Positions 44,893 through 55,278 are shown, counted from the stretch's first letter. The stretch: 64,000 bases of DNA from JAAFHB01 sp038236995 (GCA_038236995.1 JBBRZE010000006.1:1-64000); one strand, 5' to 3'. Numbers and translations: made by a program. The notes: generated by a model not told the origin, from the sequence alone.

Positions 44893-45163
44893 ACTAATTC
44901 CGGTTGCACTAAGCTATAATAATGTTATATTCTATCGCAACATAACCTGAAACAAACGAGAATTATTCCAGTGAATTTCCGTTACTTTTGATGTCTTTCA
45001 AAATATCGGATTGTAATTCAGGCACGTCAGGTATTAGAGCGAAATGGGGCACAAGATAAATACTTAAAAATTAAAAAACAATATGTTGGAAGATTTTTTT
45101 TATAAAAAATTGTATGATGAATGCTATCCTTAGAAAAAGCATAGAATTGCATCCTTCTTTTTA

Positions 45164-45715
45164 TCAGATATCCTGATAGATATCCAACATCATATCCTCA
45201 TTCCAGCCATTGTATTCAAACCTGCCTAGCCGTTTAAAACCGTTTTTCAGGTAAAAGCCGATCGCTTTTTCGTTATCACATTGAACACCGCCCCACAATA
45301 TAATTCGTTTGATCCCTTTCGATTTCAGATCTGAAAGCAGATATTGAAACAAGGCATTCCCAACACCATAACTTTGCCATAGGTCTGCTACTGAGGGTGC
45401 ATAGGTGCAATCGGTGTAAAGATTCAACTTCAGTCCGTACGATTCCAGCCGAAAACGATCGTGTTGTAAACAGCCAATTTTCAGGACAGAATAAGCGATA
45501 ATTTCCTTTGTAAGGTTATCCAATGCGATATATCCCCAATGTTCGTCTGCTAGCTTATAGAAGTCAATGACCGCCGGTTTGTCAAACCCATGAGGTCCAA
45601 AACGGCTTTTCGTAACAGTACTCAGACGTTGCAGATAACCGCATAAGTGATCGATATTGTTGCTGCTTAGCCTGCAAAAGTAAACCTGTTTATTATTTTT
45701 CGCTTCAATGATCAT
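45164..45715 (-). CDS. GNAT family N-acetyltransferase
   Basis: A 183-residue protein. The acetyl-CoA-binding region is seen as VADLWQSYGVGNALFQYLLSDLKSKGIKRIILWGG, a variant of the GNAT motif A, followed by NEKAIGFYLKNGFKRLGRFEYNG, the usual end of the fold. The N-terminal half (FCRLSSNNIDHLCGYLQRLS) is typical of single-domain GNATs with unknown substrates. It lies just downstream of the giant beta-helix gene on the same strand. Confidence 0.85.
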   Translation of the reverse strand: MIIEAKNNKQVYFCRLSSNNIDHLCGYLQRLSTVTKSRFGPHGFDKPAVIDFYKLADEHWGYIALDNLTKEIIAYSVLKIGCLQHDRFRLESYGLKLNLYTDCTYAPSVADLWQSYGVGNALFQYLLSDLKSKGIKRIILWGGVQCDNEKAIGFYLKNGFKRLGRFEYNGWNEDMMLDIYQDI

Positions 45716-45771
45716 CAGAATCCTCCTAATTAATGAATCGTCACTACCGTGAAGGACATATCCCTGTCTTA

Positions 45772-48700
45772 TTACCGGATGATCAGTTTCACCGATTTCT
45801 TCACATTCTTATCAACGATCGAAAGAATATATACGCCGGCGGCATATCTTGAAACATCCAGTTGATTCTGAACCTGGTTTTCGGCCTTAAAATTAGCCAA
45901 CAATTTACCATTCACAGAATAGAGAAAGAATTGTGCATCTGCACCCACTTCGCCGTTCACATAGACCGTTTGGCCGGTCATATAGACTTTAAAAGACGTT
46001 TCTTCCAACGTAGGATCGCTGCTGATTAAATCTGAAGTATGAAGGAAGAAACGGCCTGTTCCTTTCGCATCCGCGCTCACATTCGCAGTATATTTGGCAT
46101 CTTTGAGATCGAGTCTCGTAAATCGATGGGTGACCCTGTCCTCGAGTAATGCCTGGCATCCTGCCGGAAGATTAACCGACTCAGCTGTAAAAGTAATTTC
46201 ACCGCCCGATTTACAATCAATTCCAATGGGTATTTCATACTGATCGAAATCCTGATCAGGCAGACATTGCAGCGTGATATCAATTCCTTCGTCTTCAACT
46301 AATCTTGAATAGAGTGAAAAGTCAGGATTTGCCTTCATCATACCCGCATCATATCCCGGATCAAGCCCTTTCGTCGTATTTGGAATGAACTTGATCTCCG
46401 TTGAACTTGAACTGGTCTTTTGGGAAGCAATAATTTTAAGCGAAGGCCATTCGAGGTCCGCATCTTTGAACGTTAATCCGGCAGATGGCTTTTGCATTGT
46501 TTTGGTGAAACTAACATTCCCTCCTCCAACGACCGATTTGACGAAAAATCCCTGGGCTGTCTGCACACTCGAAATGGAGGTGGCATTGTTGATCACGATA
46601 TATTCCGGAGTTGTTTTGGTGGTTGTAATATTGTTGGTATCCCAGACATAAACAGCGACAAACCCCGGATCAAGCACACTTGAATTAGCCGGATTTAAAA
46701 AGCCGTCATTGTTAATATTTCTAATATTTAAGGCTGAAGTGAACGGATTTCCGATACAATTCCATCCGTTATCATTTGCTGCTGTCGTCCTCGTTAAAGT
46801 TACATTCACCGTATTCGGATTTGGAATTCCGGTTGCATCTACGAAATGCGTGCCTTGTGCATCTGTATAAGTGCGGATACTAAATCCTTTCCCGCCCCCG
46901 ATACTTCCTGCTGTTGTACTTGAAGATGCATAAACCATATACGGATTCCACAAATCAGTCACCGTATTATAACTGCGCATACCCGCTCCAATAATCGTAT
47001 TTGGCGTTACAGTGGTATTGTATAAATCAGGAATTTCGGGATTATATTTTAAAAATTCATGAATCGACTGATCTTTAATCGGTGAAGAATAAAGGTGCCA
47101 ATTAGGACTATTGGACATAAACCGTTCAACCTTAACCGTTCCGGTTCCGGTAAACAAGTCGCTGTGAATAAAAGATCCTGTTGAAGTTGCATTCGATTTC
47201 AATACCAAACAGGACCAATAATCGATCCGGGTGGGATAAACGGCAGGTAAAGGAGCCCGATAATCGAGGTTTGTATAATTATCGACGGTAAGAAGCGCAC
47301 CCGGAGGTACTGTAAGTACCCCTTTGGTAATTGTAAGATCATGGGGAACCGTAATGGAAGAAGTACCTGACAATGTAACGCCGGATGCATTATCAATGAT
47401 CAGGTTATAAATCTTATCTGAAAGAAAACGATTGCTTTCAATGGTCTGCGCCGAAGTTCCGGCATATACAACAGTAGGTGTCGTAGCATTTGCATCCAGC
47501 CGGCCGGAATTTGCTGTAATTGTATGCAGTAGTCGCATGGTTCCAAACAGCGTTACATTGTTGGCATTCGCCAATGTCAGGTCATAGACCTCACTGTTAT
47601 AAAATGTTCCGGCAGGTATTACCTGGGAGGAAACACCTGCAAGCTCAATGTTTGAATTGATTGACGAAGCATCTACTTGTGCATTGTTCGTAAAGTAGAA
47701 ATCTCCCTTAACGGTAAGTTTGTGGCCGTTGGTTACCATCCGGTAAGTTGCCTGAGCATTTATAATGTCGGTTACCGACCGATCCTGGTCAAGCTGACAA
47801 TGTCTGAGCGGAGCATCATCGAAAACGATATCGGCATCCACAGGAGGGACTACAGTTCCTGTCCAGTTACCTGAATTGCTCCAGTCATTACTTATGGTTC
47901 CTTTCCATTTGTTTAGATTCGACTCCCATGCTCCCATGCCAGGCGTTAACCCTCGCGACCCCGAACCATAATCGACAACTATCCCAGTTCCATTAACACC
48001 GGTTAAACCTGCCTTAATTTTAAAATCGGCGGCAGCCACTGGTACAGCCCGGTAAAAGATTGGGTTGGTATTTGCACTGTTGACATCCTGACCTGTTACA
48101 ATGGGGAGTGCAGTTTTATTTACGCCGTAAAAACCCATTATACTTCCGGGACCGGAAGTGAAATAGTCGTTAAAATTATTTGTGAGCGTTCCACCTGGTG
48201 CAGCGAAATAAATCGCAAAATGGGAACTGGTACCTGCACTTCTATACCTGGAATTGTAAAAGATATTATTGCGGTAATTGCGTGTTCCATTTGCAGCAGC
48301 GCAGTAAAACGCATATGAATTAATGGCCCCTCCGGTAACCACACCCTTGATATAAATCGTATTAAAATAGAAATTACTGGTTTGTGCAGCCGCACCGGTA
48401 TCGTATACACCGTAAATCAGGTTTTGATTGTTACTTCCTAAACTGACAATATTATTTGAATAGGTGGTGTTTCCTGAAATAACCTGTATGCCAGCTAAAC
48501 CGGCACCTGATGTACCTGCCGTAGACAGACTATGAATAAAGTTTTTAGAAACATCATTGTTGACAGTATTACTTCCTTCATAATAGATGCCAGTTACCCT
48601 GCCTGCAAACGTCGGGAATGTATTCGATAAATTGTAGATCGTATTACCCGTGATGGTTCTTGTACCATTTGTTCCGGTCAGCGCGATTCCAATGACTGAT

Positions 48701-51700
48701 GCATTGTTATTAGACGCCGTATTGGCATTGGCAACCGATAAATTGTGAATGATATTATTCGATATCGTATTTGTTCCAAAAACAGAGACGATGCCATTGA
48801 TGCAACCCGTTGTACCAACAATTGAATTGGAAGTTGCATTGTTTAAATTGGCAATCGTATTGCCGCTGATCGTGATCGTACCGGTACCAGCGTTATAAAT
48901 TCCGTAAACGCTTTGTGCGTATCCTGTACTTGCAGAAATGGAATTGATACTATTGGTCGTCGAAGCACTTCCAATTGTATTGTTGCTGATCGCAGTAGTT
49001 CCCGCAGTTGCAGTTTTATTGATCCCGTAGAAATTAGTGGCGTTTGCACTGGTATTGGCGGCCACGATAGCGCCAATAATATTGTTTTGACAATCCACAT
49101 TTCCTGAACTTGCAATATTAATTCCAACCACATTTGTCGCAGTTACTCCACCGGTAACCGTAATTGAACCCGTGCCGGTCGCTGCCCCAATCGTATTACC
49201 GGCTGTAGTGCCAACATTCACTTTACCTGCTGTAATATTTATGCCCGACCATGCAGCAGCTCCAGAATTGCCCCAAACCATATTTTTGATGGTATTGTTT
49301 TGAATACTGCTCACTGTCGCTGTTCCGACATTTACATTTATTGCAGTAAATGCACTATTGGCAGAAGCTGTTTTTGTCCAGGCAGTACCTCCACATGAAG
49401 ACGATGATCCGCCAATGAAATTTCCGGATACCGTGAAGTTTACGCCAGCAGGATTGTTAATATTTATCACATTGTAAGCAACACCAGCCGTTGGGGCAAA
49501 CGAAGTTGTTTCGTAAAAACTATTTCCCTGAATGGTCTCTCCGGTCGTAAAACTTCCCAGGTTAATTCCGGTTGAAGCCACTCCCCTGTTCAGAAAATTA
49601 TAAATTTTATTATTGCTAAACGTGTTCCCGCTATTCTCTTTGGCTGATGTTCCAATAGAACAGATCGCGTTAACCGGTCTGTTGGCATCCGATGCATTTG
49701 TGATTAAATTGTTGTCAATTGTATTAGCATCATTTCCGGTTGTTCCGCTGGTTGTACTAATAAATACAACGCCGGCATTCGCATCGGTCGAAGCCCCCTT
49801 TATATTACAGTATTTTAAGGTATTATTGGTAGCATCGTTGATGAATCGGAAGGTCGAGGTTCCAGCTGTACCTGAAGAGCTTGTATTTGTAAAAGTCATT
49901 GCAGAAATTGTTCCTGTTCCGTCTTTCCGTCCGTCGAAGGTTACATGATCGCTGCCATTCAAATCCACCAAAGGCGCAGCCAGCGAACCTGTAACTGTAA
50001 CTCCGATCCGGCCCGGAATAATCAGTAGATTCGAGTAACTCGAGAGTCCGGTACCACTGGCATTCAGTACAGCAGGGAAAGGCTCAATTGTATTCCCTCT
50101 GAATCTTATCGTCAGATCGCCCGTCCATGTTCCGTCATTAATTTTATCGAAAGCATCTTTTAAGGTTGTATAACCTTCCCGAAAGGTTGTACCATTCCAA
50201 ACCTCAACAGGATTGGAGAAATATTCCCACGCACCCATCGTAGGTGATGTCGTACTCCTAACTATTTCATTGTAATCGTCCACAATACCTGTACCTGAAA
50301 CCCCCGGTAATCCAACCTGTGTCTGGTAATCTGTCGGAAGTGTACCTCCCAGGTTTACAAGAAGCGGATCAACTTCAAGGCTATTGGCATCAAAACCGGT
50401 TCCTGTTTTCCATGCTGCCAATGTTGCATAAGGAGTAGCACCAACAAGACCAAATTGCTGTGAAAATTTATAATCATTGTAATCAACTGATGTATTTGCT
50501 TTGCTCTGAAGATAAATGGCATAATGGGAAATGACATTGTTACTGTTGGTCCGTCCATTCCACAAAATATTGTTCTTTATTACGGCCGAAGTAGGAGTTG
50601 CATTTAAGGATCTGAATGCATAGGTATTTGATGAACCTGTTGCAGCAATACCTGACAAATACAAAGTATTGTGATAAATTTGAATTGCATTGTTGCTGTT
50701 CGTCCACATTGCCCACATCGAACACCCGGTGTTAATCGTATTTCCCAAAAAGACGATATTATTTGCTGCAGTGAAAGCACCTCCATAAAGTGAAATCCCA
50801 TGCAGATAAGCCTGGTCAGTAGAACTGATATAAAAGGAGTGAACGAAGTTTCGGGAGATTGCATTGGTTCCAGTCGCAGGACCCCAATAAAAGATCCCAT
50901 ACATTTCCAACTTTACATTTGAAGTGTTTGTCAAATTATATACTGCATTCCCTGTAATGTTTTGTGTAGTTCCATTCGCATCACTAAGTTGAGATATACC
51001 AATCAGTGAAGTATTTGCATAGTTAGCACCATTGGCAGCCCCACCAGATTTTAAATGGTGAACTTCATTATCGCGGATCTCATTTGATCCCGCAACAGTA
51101 AGAATTCCCCTGACACTTGAAGCCAGAGCAGTTTCGGTTGTACTGTTGGTGATATTGGCAATTGTATTTCCTGAAATTGTTGTATTCCCGGTTCCTGCTG
51201 AATAAATAGCGTATAGTAGTTGTGAGTTTCCGGTGGCAGGTGAACCAGTATTTATACTATTAGCCGATGTTTTACTCCCAATAATATTATCTGATATGGT
51301 TGTTGTTCCATCAGAAGCTGTTTTGTAAATACCATAAAGGTTTATTGCGTTCGTATTTGCGTTTGCAGTTGTAATTGATCCGATGGAATTGTTTTTACAA
51401 TCCACATTATTAGCACTTGAAATATAAATTCCATAAACATTACAGTTTCCAACAGTTCCTGTGACAGTAATAGAACCATTTCCTGTGTCAGAACCAATCG
51501 TATTTCCCGCAACGGTTCCTAGATTAAGCGTTCCGGCCACAGCGTTGATAGCTCTGAAAGGCGAGGCATTTGAACTCCGAAAGCTAATATTGCTGATAAC
51601 ATTCCCCTGAATTGACGAGGCAGTGGTTGTCCCTACTCTTATCTGTATCGCGTCAAGCGTAAGTGGCCGGCTAGTTCCCGTTCCGACTGATAACGGAGCT

Positions 51701-52971
51701 CCACCGCACAGTGAGGTCTGGCCTCCAAAGTAATTATCTGTAAGTGTGAAATTATTTCCGGTAGCATTATCAATCATGACCATTTGATAAGTGGTATTTC
51801 CGGTAGGCTCCAAAGTAGTTGTTTCATAAAAACTATTCTTTGAAACAGTAATATCAGTTGTATATGCTCCTAGTAGAATGGCTGTTGAGACACCATCCAA
51901 ATGCCAGAAATCGAATATGTTATTATTAAGAATTATATTTCCGCTGTTCTCATGCGAGGCCGATCCAACAGATAGGATTGCATTTATTGGTCTAATGTTA
52001 GCGTTACTGGTAATATCGTTATTCTCAATTGTGTTTCCATCATTTCCGTTACCTGTGTTGGCGGTTGAAAAGAGCACGATTCCACTTGCTGCATTTGTTT
52101 CCGAACCTTTAATAATACAATATCTTACCGTATTGTTTTCAGCAGAATTGACAAATCGAATTGTTGAAGTTCCAGCAGTATTTGAAGCAATTGTATTTGC
52201 AATGACCAGGGATTTTGTAGATCCTAATCCATTCACACTTCCGTCGAGAGTAACGTTATCGGCACCATTTAAGTCTATTAGCGGAGCCGCAAGATTTCCT
52301 GTTACAGTAATTCCGTCAACAGTCGGATAGATCTTGACTGTGCTGTAACTGGAGATTCCACCAGCACCTGTATATCCACTCTGGTAAAGTACAGCCGACG
52401 CTGCTTCGGTTGTATTGTTATTTATTCTAACTTCAAGTTCTCCCTTATACGTTCCATTGTTGATTGCATCAAATGCACTTTTCAGTGATATATAGCTGGC
52501 CTGCAGTGTTCCTTTCCATATTTCAACCGAATTTACAGTTCCACTGCATGCAACTTGTTTAGTTGCAGCTCTCCATGATGATATATCTATTCTTTCTAAG
52601 GAATAGGCACCGCTAACTAATCCAGCTTTCAAACGAACGTAAATGGTGGTAGTAGGCACTGTTCCTCCGCTTCGGGATAATGTAATGGCAGCTGACTGAA
52701 ACCCGGAACCGGATGTTGCCGATATTTCGAGATTAGCAGAAGGTGAAACAGTAATATTTGCGGAAAGGTTCGTACCGCTCACCGTAAACGATTGTTCAAC
52801 TGATGGTCCTGAACCCGTGGTATATGCAAAACCAGTTAACGATGCTGTTGATGTGACCAATGTTTGTCCAAGACTTCTATTATTAATCCCCGCAAATAGC
52901 AATAGCATTGTCCCAAAAACAAGAAACTTTGTCAGTTTGAGTATCTTATAGATAAAAAATACCTTATTCAT
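45772..52971 (-). CDS. Giant secreted right-handed beta-helix protein with T9SS C-terminal sorting domain
   Basis: A 2399-residue surface or secreted protein. The signal peptide lies about residues 15-37 (FLVFGTMLLLFAGINNRSLG). After an N-terminal Ig-like region come two homologous parallel beta-helix modules. One begins near VEIWKGTLQ (about 147) and the other near VEVWNGTTF (about 922). Each is full of Asn/Gly-rich short strands (SGNTIANI, NNTIGSA, NTFSNNKIY). A region from about 1690 (WSNSGNWTGTVVPPVDADIVF) leads to the C-terminal T9SS domain (about 2320-2399; NGKLLANF, LDVSRYAAGVYILSI, KSVKLIIR). Role unknown; adhesion or polysaccharide binding is typical of such folds. Confidence 0.92.
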   Translation of the reverse strand: MNKVFFIYKILKLTKFLVFGTMLLLFAGINNRSLGQTLVTSTASLTGFAYTTGSGPSVEQSFTVSGTNLSANITVSPSANLEISATSGSGFQSAAITLSRSGGTVPTTTIYVRLKAGLVSGAYSLERIDISSWRAATKQVACSGTVNSVEIWKGTLQASYISLKSAFDAINNGTYKGELEVRINNNTTEAASAVLYQSGYTGAGGISSYSTVKIYPTVDGITVTGNLAAPLIDLNGADNVTLDGSVNGLGSTKSLVIANTIASNTAGTSTIRFVNSAENNTVRYCIIKGSETNAASGIVLFSTANTGNGNDGNTIENNDITSNANIRPINAILSVGSASHENSGNIILNNNIFDFWHLDGVSTAILLGAYTTDITVSKNSFYETTTLEPTGNTTYQMVMIDNATGNNFTLTDNYFGGQTSLCGGAPLSVGTGTSRPLTLDAIQIRVGTTTASSIQGNVISNISFRSSNASPFRAINAVAGTLNLGTVAGNTIGSDTGNGSITVTGTVGNCNVYGIYISSANNVDCKNNSIGSITTANANTNAINLYGIYKTASDGTTTISDNIIGSKTSANSINTGSPATGNSQLLYAIYSAGTGNTTISGNTIANITNSTTETALASSVRGILTVAGSNEIRDNEVHHLKSGGAANGANYANTSLIGISQLSDANGTTQNITGNAVYNLTNTSNVKLEMYGIFYWGPATGTNAISRNFVHSFYISSTDQAYLHGISLYGGAFTAANNIVFLGNTINTGCSMWAMWTNSNNAIQIYHNTLYLSGIAATGSSNTYAFRSLNATPTSAVIKNNILWNGRTNSNNVISHYAIYLQSKANTSVDYNDYKFSQQFGLVGATPYATLAAWKTGTGFDANSLEVDPLLVNLGGTLPTDYQTQVGLPGVSGTGIVDDYNEIVRSTTSPTMGAWEYFSNPVEVWNGTTFREGYTTLKDAFDKINDGTWTGDLTIRFRGNTIEPFPAVLNASGTGLSSYSNLLIIPGRIGVTVTGSLAAPLVDLNGSDHVTFDGRKDGTGTISAMTFTNTSSSGTAGTSTFRFINDATNNTLKYCNIKGASTDANAGVVFISTTSGTTGNDANTIDNNLITNASDANRPVNAICSIGTSAKENSGNTFSNNKIYNFLNRGVASTGINLGSFTTGETIQGNSFYETTSFAPTAGVAYNVININNPAGVNFTVSGNFIGGSSSSCGGTAWTKTASANSAFTAINVNVGTATVSSIQNNTIKNMVWGNSGAAAWSGINITAGKVNVGTTAGNTIGAATGTGSITVTGGVTATNVVGINIASSGNVDCQNNIIGAIVAANTSANATNFYGINKTATAGTTAISNNTIGSASTTNSINSISASTGYAQSVYGIYNAGTGTITISGNTIANLNNATSNSIVGTTGCINGIVSVFGTNTISNNIIHNLSVANANTASNNNASVIGIALTGTNGTRTITGNTIYNLSNTFPTFAGRVTGIYYEGSNTVNNDVSKNFIHSLSTAGTSGAGLAGIQVISGNTTYSNNIVSLGSNNQNLIYGVYDTGAAAQTSNFYFNTIYIKGVVTGGAINSYAFYCAAANGTRNYRNNIFYNSRYRSAGTSSHFAIYFAAPGGTLTNNFNDYFTSGPGSIMGFYGVNKTALPIVTGQDVNSANTNPIFYRAVPVAAADFKIKAGLTGVNGTGIVVDYGSGSRGLTPGMGAWESNLNKWKGTISNDWSNSGNWTGTVVPPVDADIVFDDAPLRHCQLDQDRSVTDIINAQATYRMVTNGHKLTVKGDFYFTNNAQVDASSINSNIELAGVSSQVIPAGTFYNSEVYDLTLANANNVTLFGTMRLLHTITANSGRLDANATTPTVVYAGTSAQTIESNRFLSDKIYNLIIDNASGVTLSGTSSITVPHDLTITKGVLTVPPGALLTVDNYTNLDYRAPLPAVYPTRIDYWSCLVLKSNATSTGSFIHSDLFTGTGTVKVERFMSNSPNWHLYSSPIKDQSIHEFLKYNPEIPDLYNTTVTPNTIIGAGMRSYNTVTDLWNPYMVYASSSTTAGSIGGGKGFSIRTYTDAQGTHFVDATGIPNPNTVNVTLTRTTAANDNGWNCIGNPFTSALNIRNINNDGFLNPANSSVLDPGFVAVYVWDTNNITTTKTTPEYIVINNATSISSVQTAQGFFVKSVVGGGNVSFTKTMQKPSAGLTFKDADLEWPSLKIIASQKTSSSSTEIKFIPNTTKGLDPGYDAGMMKANPDFSLYSRLVEDEGIDITLQCLPDQDFDQYEIPIGIDCKSGGEITFTAESVNLPAGCQALLEDRVTHRFTRLDLKDAKYTANVSADAKGTGRFFLHTSDLISSDPTLEETSFKVYMTGQTVYVNGEVGADAQFFLYSVNGKLLANFKAENQVQNQLDVSRYAAGVYILSIVDKNVKKSVKLIIR

Positions 52972-53130
52972 AATATATTTCTAATTATATATTAAAATTT
53001 ATAAATTTATTGTTGCGTATAATTGGGATATAAATGTATCAGATCCATATAAAACGGGCCTTGGAAATCGGTTCGCAATTTGGTCATATTTTGTTTTATT
53101 GTTTAAGGAGCGCAAGTTAGATAAAAAATA

Positions 53131-53170
53131 TTAGAAATGAATACCAATAGAAATTAGTATTCATTTCTAA
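53131..53170 (-). terminator. Terminator-like hairpin after the GH43 gene
   Basis: TTAGAAATGAATAC (53131-53144) and GTATTCATTTCTAA (53157-53170) form 14-bp perfect arms around a 12-base loop. On the minus strand it is followed by TATTTTTTATC. It lies 22 bp past the GH43 stop. Confidence 0.85.
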
Positions 53171-53192
53171 ATTATGATATCTTTTCGTTTAG

Positions 53193-54266
53193 CTAATTGT
53201 TCTTTATAGTCCTTTTCGCAACCCCTTCAAAAGTCATTTTTACAGGTTGGATATAACCGTCTTTATCGAAATACATCCGGTCCATACAGGTCTCACGGTG
53301 ATTACCATTTGTTGTATTTAGCGGACGGCGGTGATAAACGATATAATACTCATCCGTTCCAGGTATTTGAATTACAGAATGGTGTCCGGCACCCGTAGCT
53401 ATTTTCGGATCTTGTTTCAGAATCTTATCGATTCGCTTAAACGGGCCTGTTGGTGAATCGCCAATGGCATATGCAACACTGTAATCGGGACCAGTCCATC
53501 CACCTTCAGACCACATCAGGTAATACTTGTTGTTGCGTTTAAATACAAACGGACCTTCAACATAATTTTGAGGTGTAATCTCTTTGTAAGTTTCTCCGTC
53601 AGCAAATGGGACGACAGAAAGCAGATCCTTACTTAATCGGACAATATTACAATGTTTCCAACCTCCATAGTACAGGTAGAAATCACCATCTGAATCACGA
53701 AAGATAAACTGGTCAATTGGCTGCGCACCGTTGTAAAACTTGCCAATCAAAGGTTTTCCCAATGCGTCAACAAAAGGGCCTTTCGGTTGATCACTCACAG
53801 CTACGCCTATTCCTCCCAATTCGCGATCGCTTTGGATATCGTTGGCCGAAAAGAAAAGGTAATACTTGTTGTTGGCATTGATAATAGAAGGTGCCCAAAG
53901 GGAATAGGATGCCCATTTTACATCTTTGATATCCAGTACATGCGGGTGCTTATCCCAATGAATTAAATCCTTCGAGGAAAATGCGTTAAAGAAGGTCTGT
54001 TTAAGATACTGCGGATTAATCGTATTCTTCTGTGCCTCTAGTTGTTCATCACTAAATTTTTCCGATCGGTCCGGCTTTCCATAATCATCTGAAAAGGTAG
54101 GGTAAATCCAATATTGACTTCCAAAAATAATCCCCTCAGGATCGGCATACCATCCGGGAAAGAGTGGGTTTCCGGAATTTTTTCCCGACAATTTCGTATC
54201 ATTTTTCTGTGCATAAGACAGAGAGAAAGACATCACAAATACTAAAAGAACAGCAACAATTTTCAT
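53193..54266 (-). CDS. Glycoside hydrolase family 43 (arabinosidase/xylosidase type)
   Basis: A 357-residue secreted enzyme; signal peptide MKIVAVLLVFVMSFSLSYAQ. The five-bladed propeller carries the GH43 triad: D42 (catalytic base) in GWYADPEG, D185 in QPIDQFIF (pKa modulator) and E237 in NYVEGPFVF (acid). WAPSIINANNKYYLFFSA is also typical. Likely substrates are arabinose- or xylose-containing glycans. The start is 3 bp after the stop of the PepSY gene, so the two are translationally coupled; that pairing is unusual. No SusCD pair lies next to it. Confidence 0.92.
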   Translation of the reverse strand: MKIVAVLLVFVMSFSLSYAQKNDTKLSGKNSGNPLFPGWYADPEGIIFGSQYWIYPTFSDDYGKPDRSEKFSDEQLEAQKNTINPQYLKQTFFNAFSSKDLIHWDKHPHVLDIKDVKWASYSLWAPSIINANNKYYLFFSANDIQSDRELGGIGVAVSDQPKGPFVDALGKPLIGKFYNGAQPIDQFIFRDSDGDFYLYYGGWKHCNIVRLSKDLLSVVPFADGETYKEITPQNYVEGPFVFKRNNKYYLMWSEGGWTGPDYSVAYAIGDSPTGPFKRIDKILKQDPKIATGAGHHSVIQIPGTDEYYIVYHRRPLNTTNGNHRETCMDRMYFDKDGYIQPVKMTFEGVAKRTIKNN

Positions 54267-54269
54267 AAA

Positions 54270-54803
54270 TTAAACCAATAATAAAATGATTACAAATACA
54301 ACTCCTGAACCTGCGAAATAGAATCCCCGGCGAAAGTTTTTGTTCGCTGGTTTAAACATCCAGAAAGAGGAGATGGCCATAAAAATAAGAAGTATCCCTA
54401 AAATCAAATTAAACCAATGGGTAGGGGTCTTACTAATTGCTTTGTGAAGGCCGATAAATTTATTAAATGGGAAGATGATATCCTTTGAAGTATAAACGGC
54501 AACACCTGTAGCTGTATTGTAGGTTCCCGACTGAAACGAGATGATTTGCCCTTCCGTTTTAGTTACTTTGAAATCACTCAGGCGAAGTGCTTCACCAACC
54601 TTGGCTGGTTCCATATTTGAAGTCAGCTTTTTCTCAACTTTAATTTCTGATTTTAAAAATTCAGTATCCCTAAATATCAGGACGATTCCGCTAAGTGCAT
54701 AAATAATAATCAATCCGGCAATAAAAAAGCCAATATCGCGATGTAAAACACGCATATAATAGTTGATTGATTTCTTCCCTTTGAGTTTCAACGTCGCATT
54801 CAT
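54270..54803 (-). CDS. PepSY-domain/PepSY-associated transmembrane protein
   Basis: A 177-residue protein with a first membrane helix at about 29-48 (GFFIAGLIIIYALSGIVLIF), a periplasmic PepSY-like stretch, then helices at about 132-150 and 160-177. LHRDIGF at the start and FNKFIGLHKAISKTPTHWFNLILGILLIFM are the PepSY_TM hallmarks; the His residues are often linked to metal or heme handling and iron reduction. Only three membrane helices are present, so it is a short family member. It has a strong promoter at 54916-54947. Confidence 0.85.
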   Translation of the reverse strand: MNATLKLKGKKSINYYMRVLHRDIGFFIAGLIIIYALSGIVLIFRDTEFLKSEIKVEKKLTSNMEPAKVGEALRLSDFKVTKTEGQIISFQSGTYNTATGVAVYTSKDIIFPFNKFIGLHKAISKTPTHWFNLILGILLIFMAISSFWMFKPANKNFRRGFYFAGSGVVFVIILLLV

Positions 54804-54915
54804 ACTGATAAATTCTTAGTTTAGGTTGTTTCATCTGATTAAGTCAACCATTTTATTTAAAAATGCAGATTGACAATCAATAAGTTTCCCTTTTATTCAA
54901 TTATTTTGTTTAGCC

Positions 54916-54947
54916 AAATGTAATTTTCATCAGTGATATACGCAAAT
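54916..54947 (-). promoter_or_regulatory. Bacteroidota-type promoter for the PepSY/GH43 operon
   Basis: Read on the minus strand: TTTG (54947-54944), 20-bp spacer, TACATTTG (54923-54916). Both boxes match the phylum consensus. The leader to the ATG at 54803 is about 105 bp. Confidence 0.78.
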
Positions 54948-54961
54948 GTTCTGCCCTATTT

Positions 54962-54980
54962 AGATTGATTAAATCAATCT
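54962..54980. promoter_or_regulatory. 19-bp perfect palindrome, candidate operator
   Basis: AGATTGATT-A-AATCAATCT is a perfect inverted repeat with a one-base centre, 15 bp upstream of the -33 box of the PepSY/GH43 promoter. A shorter relative, GATTG-A-CAATC, lies at 54868-54878 downstream of that promoter. Two related sites flanking a promoter suggest a dedicated regulator; which one is unknown. Confidence 0.55.
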
Positions 54981-55235
54981 TTTGCATTTCCGGAAAACCA
55001 AAATGAACAAAGAATGATACTGTGATTTTCCTGTTTCTCCTTAATCAGTGATTGCCCAGGTTAAAAAATACAATAACTGTTTATCTTTATGATATCATTG
55101 ATTGAACAAAAATGGTTTCCACCTGTTTTTAGTATCACGTAATGCAGTTTTCAATTACTTTCGTTGTCAGTTTTAAACTTAACAATCTAAATATCAAAAT
55201 AGGTTTGAAATGGCCATTAAAATAAAACCATTCCT

Positions 55236-55243
55236 TATCTTTG
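55236..55243 (+). promoter_or_regulatory. Putative -7 box upstream of ovoA
   Basis: TATCTTTG matches TAnnTTTG exactly. The only nearby TTTG (55204-55207) is 28 bp away, longer than the usual 19-20. A start near 55250 would fit the ATG at 55279. Confidence 0.45.
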
Positions 55244-55278
55244 AAAGATAAATTGATCAGCTTTTGAAACATCACCGG

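Larger units (their letters stand above)
54804..55278. other. 475-bp divergent promoter region between the PepSY/GH43 operon and ovoA
   Basis: No gene. It contains a minus-strand promoter, two perfect GATTG-based palindromes (54868-54878 and 54962-54980) and a plus-strand -7 box at 55236-55243. Confidence 0.7.

Noticed and set aside
55204..55207. TTTG as the -33 box of ovoA
   Set aside because: The spacer to the -7 box would be 28 bp, too long for the usual 19-20 bp; only the -7 box is reported.
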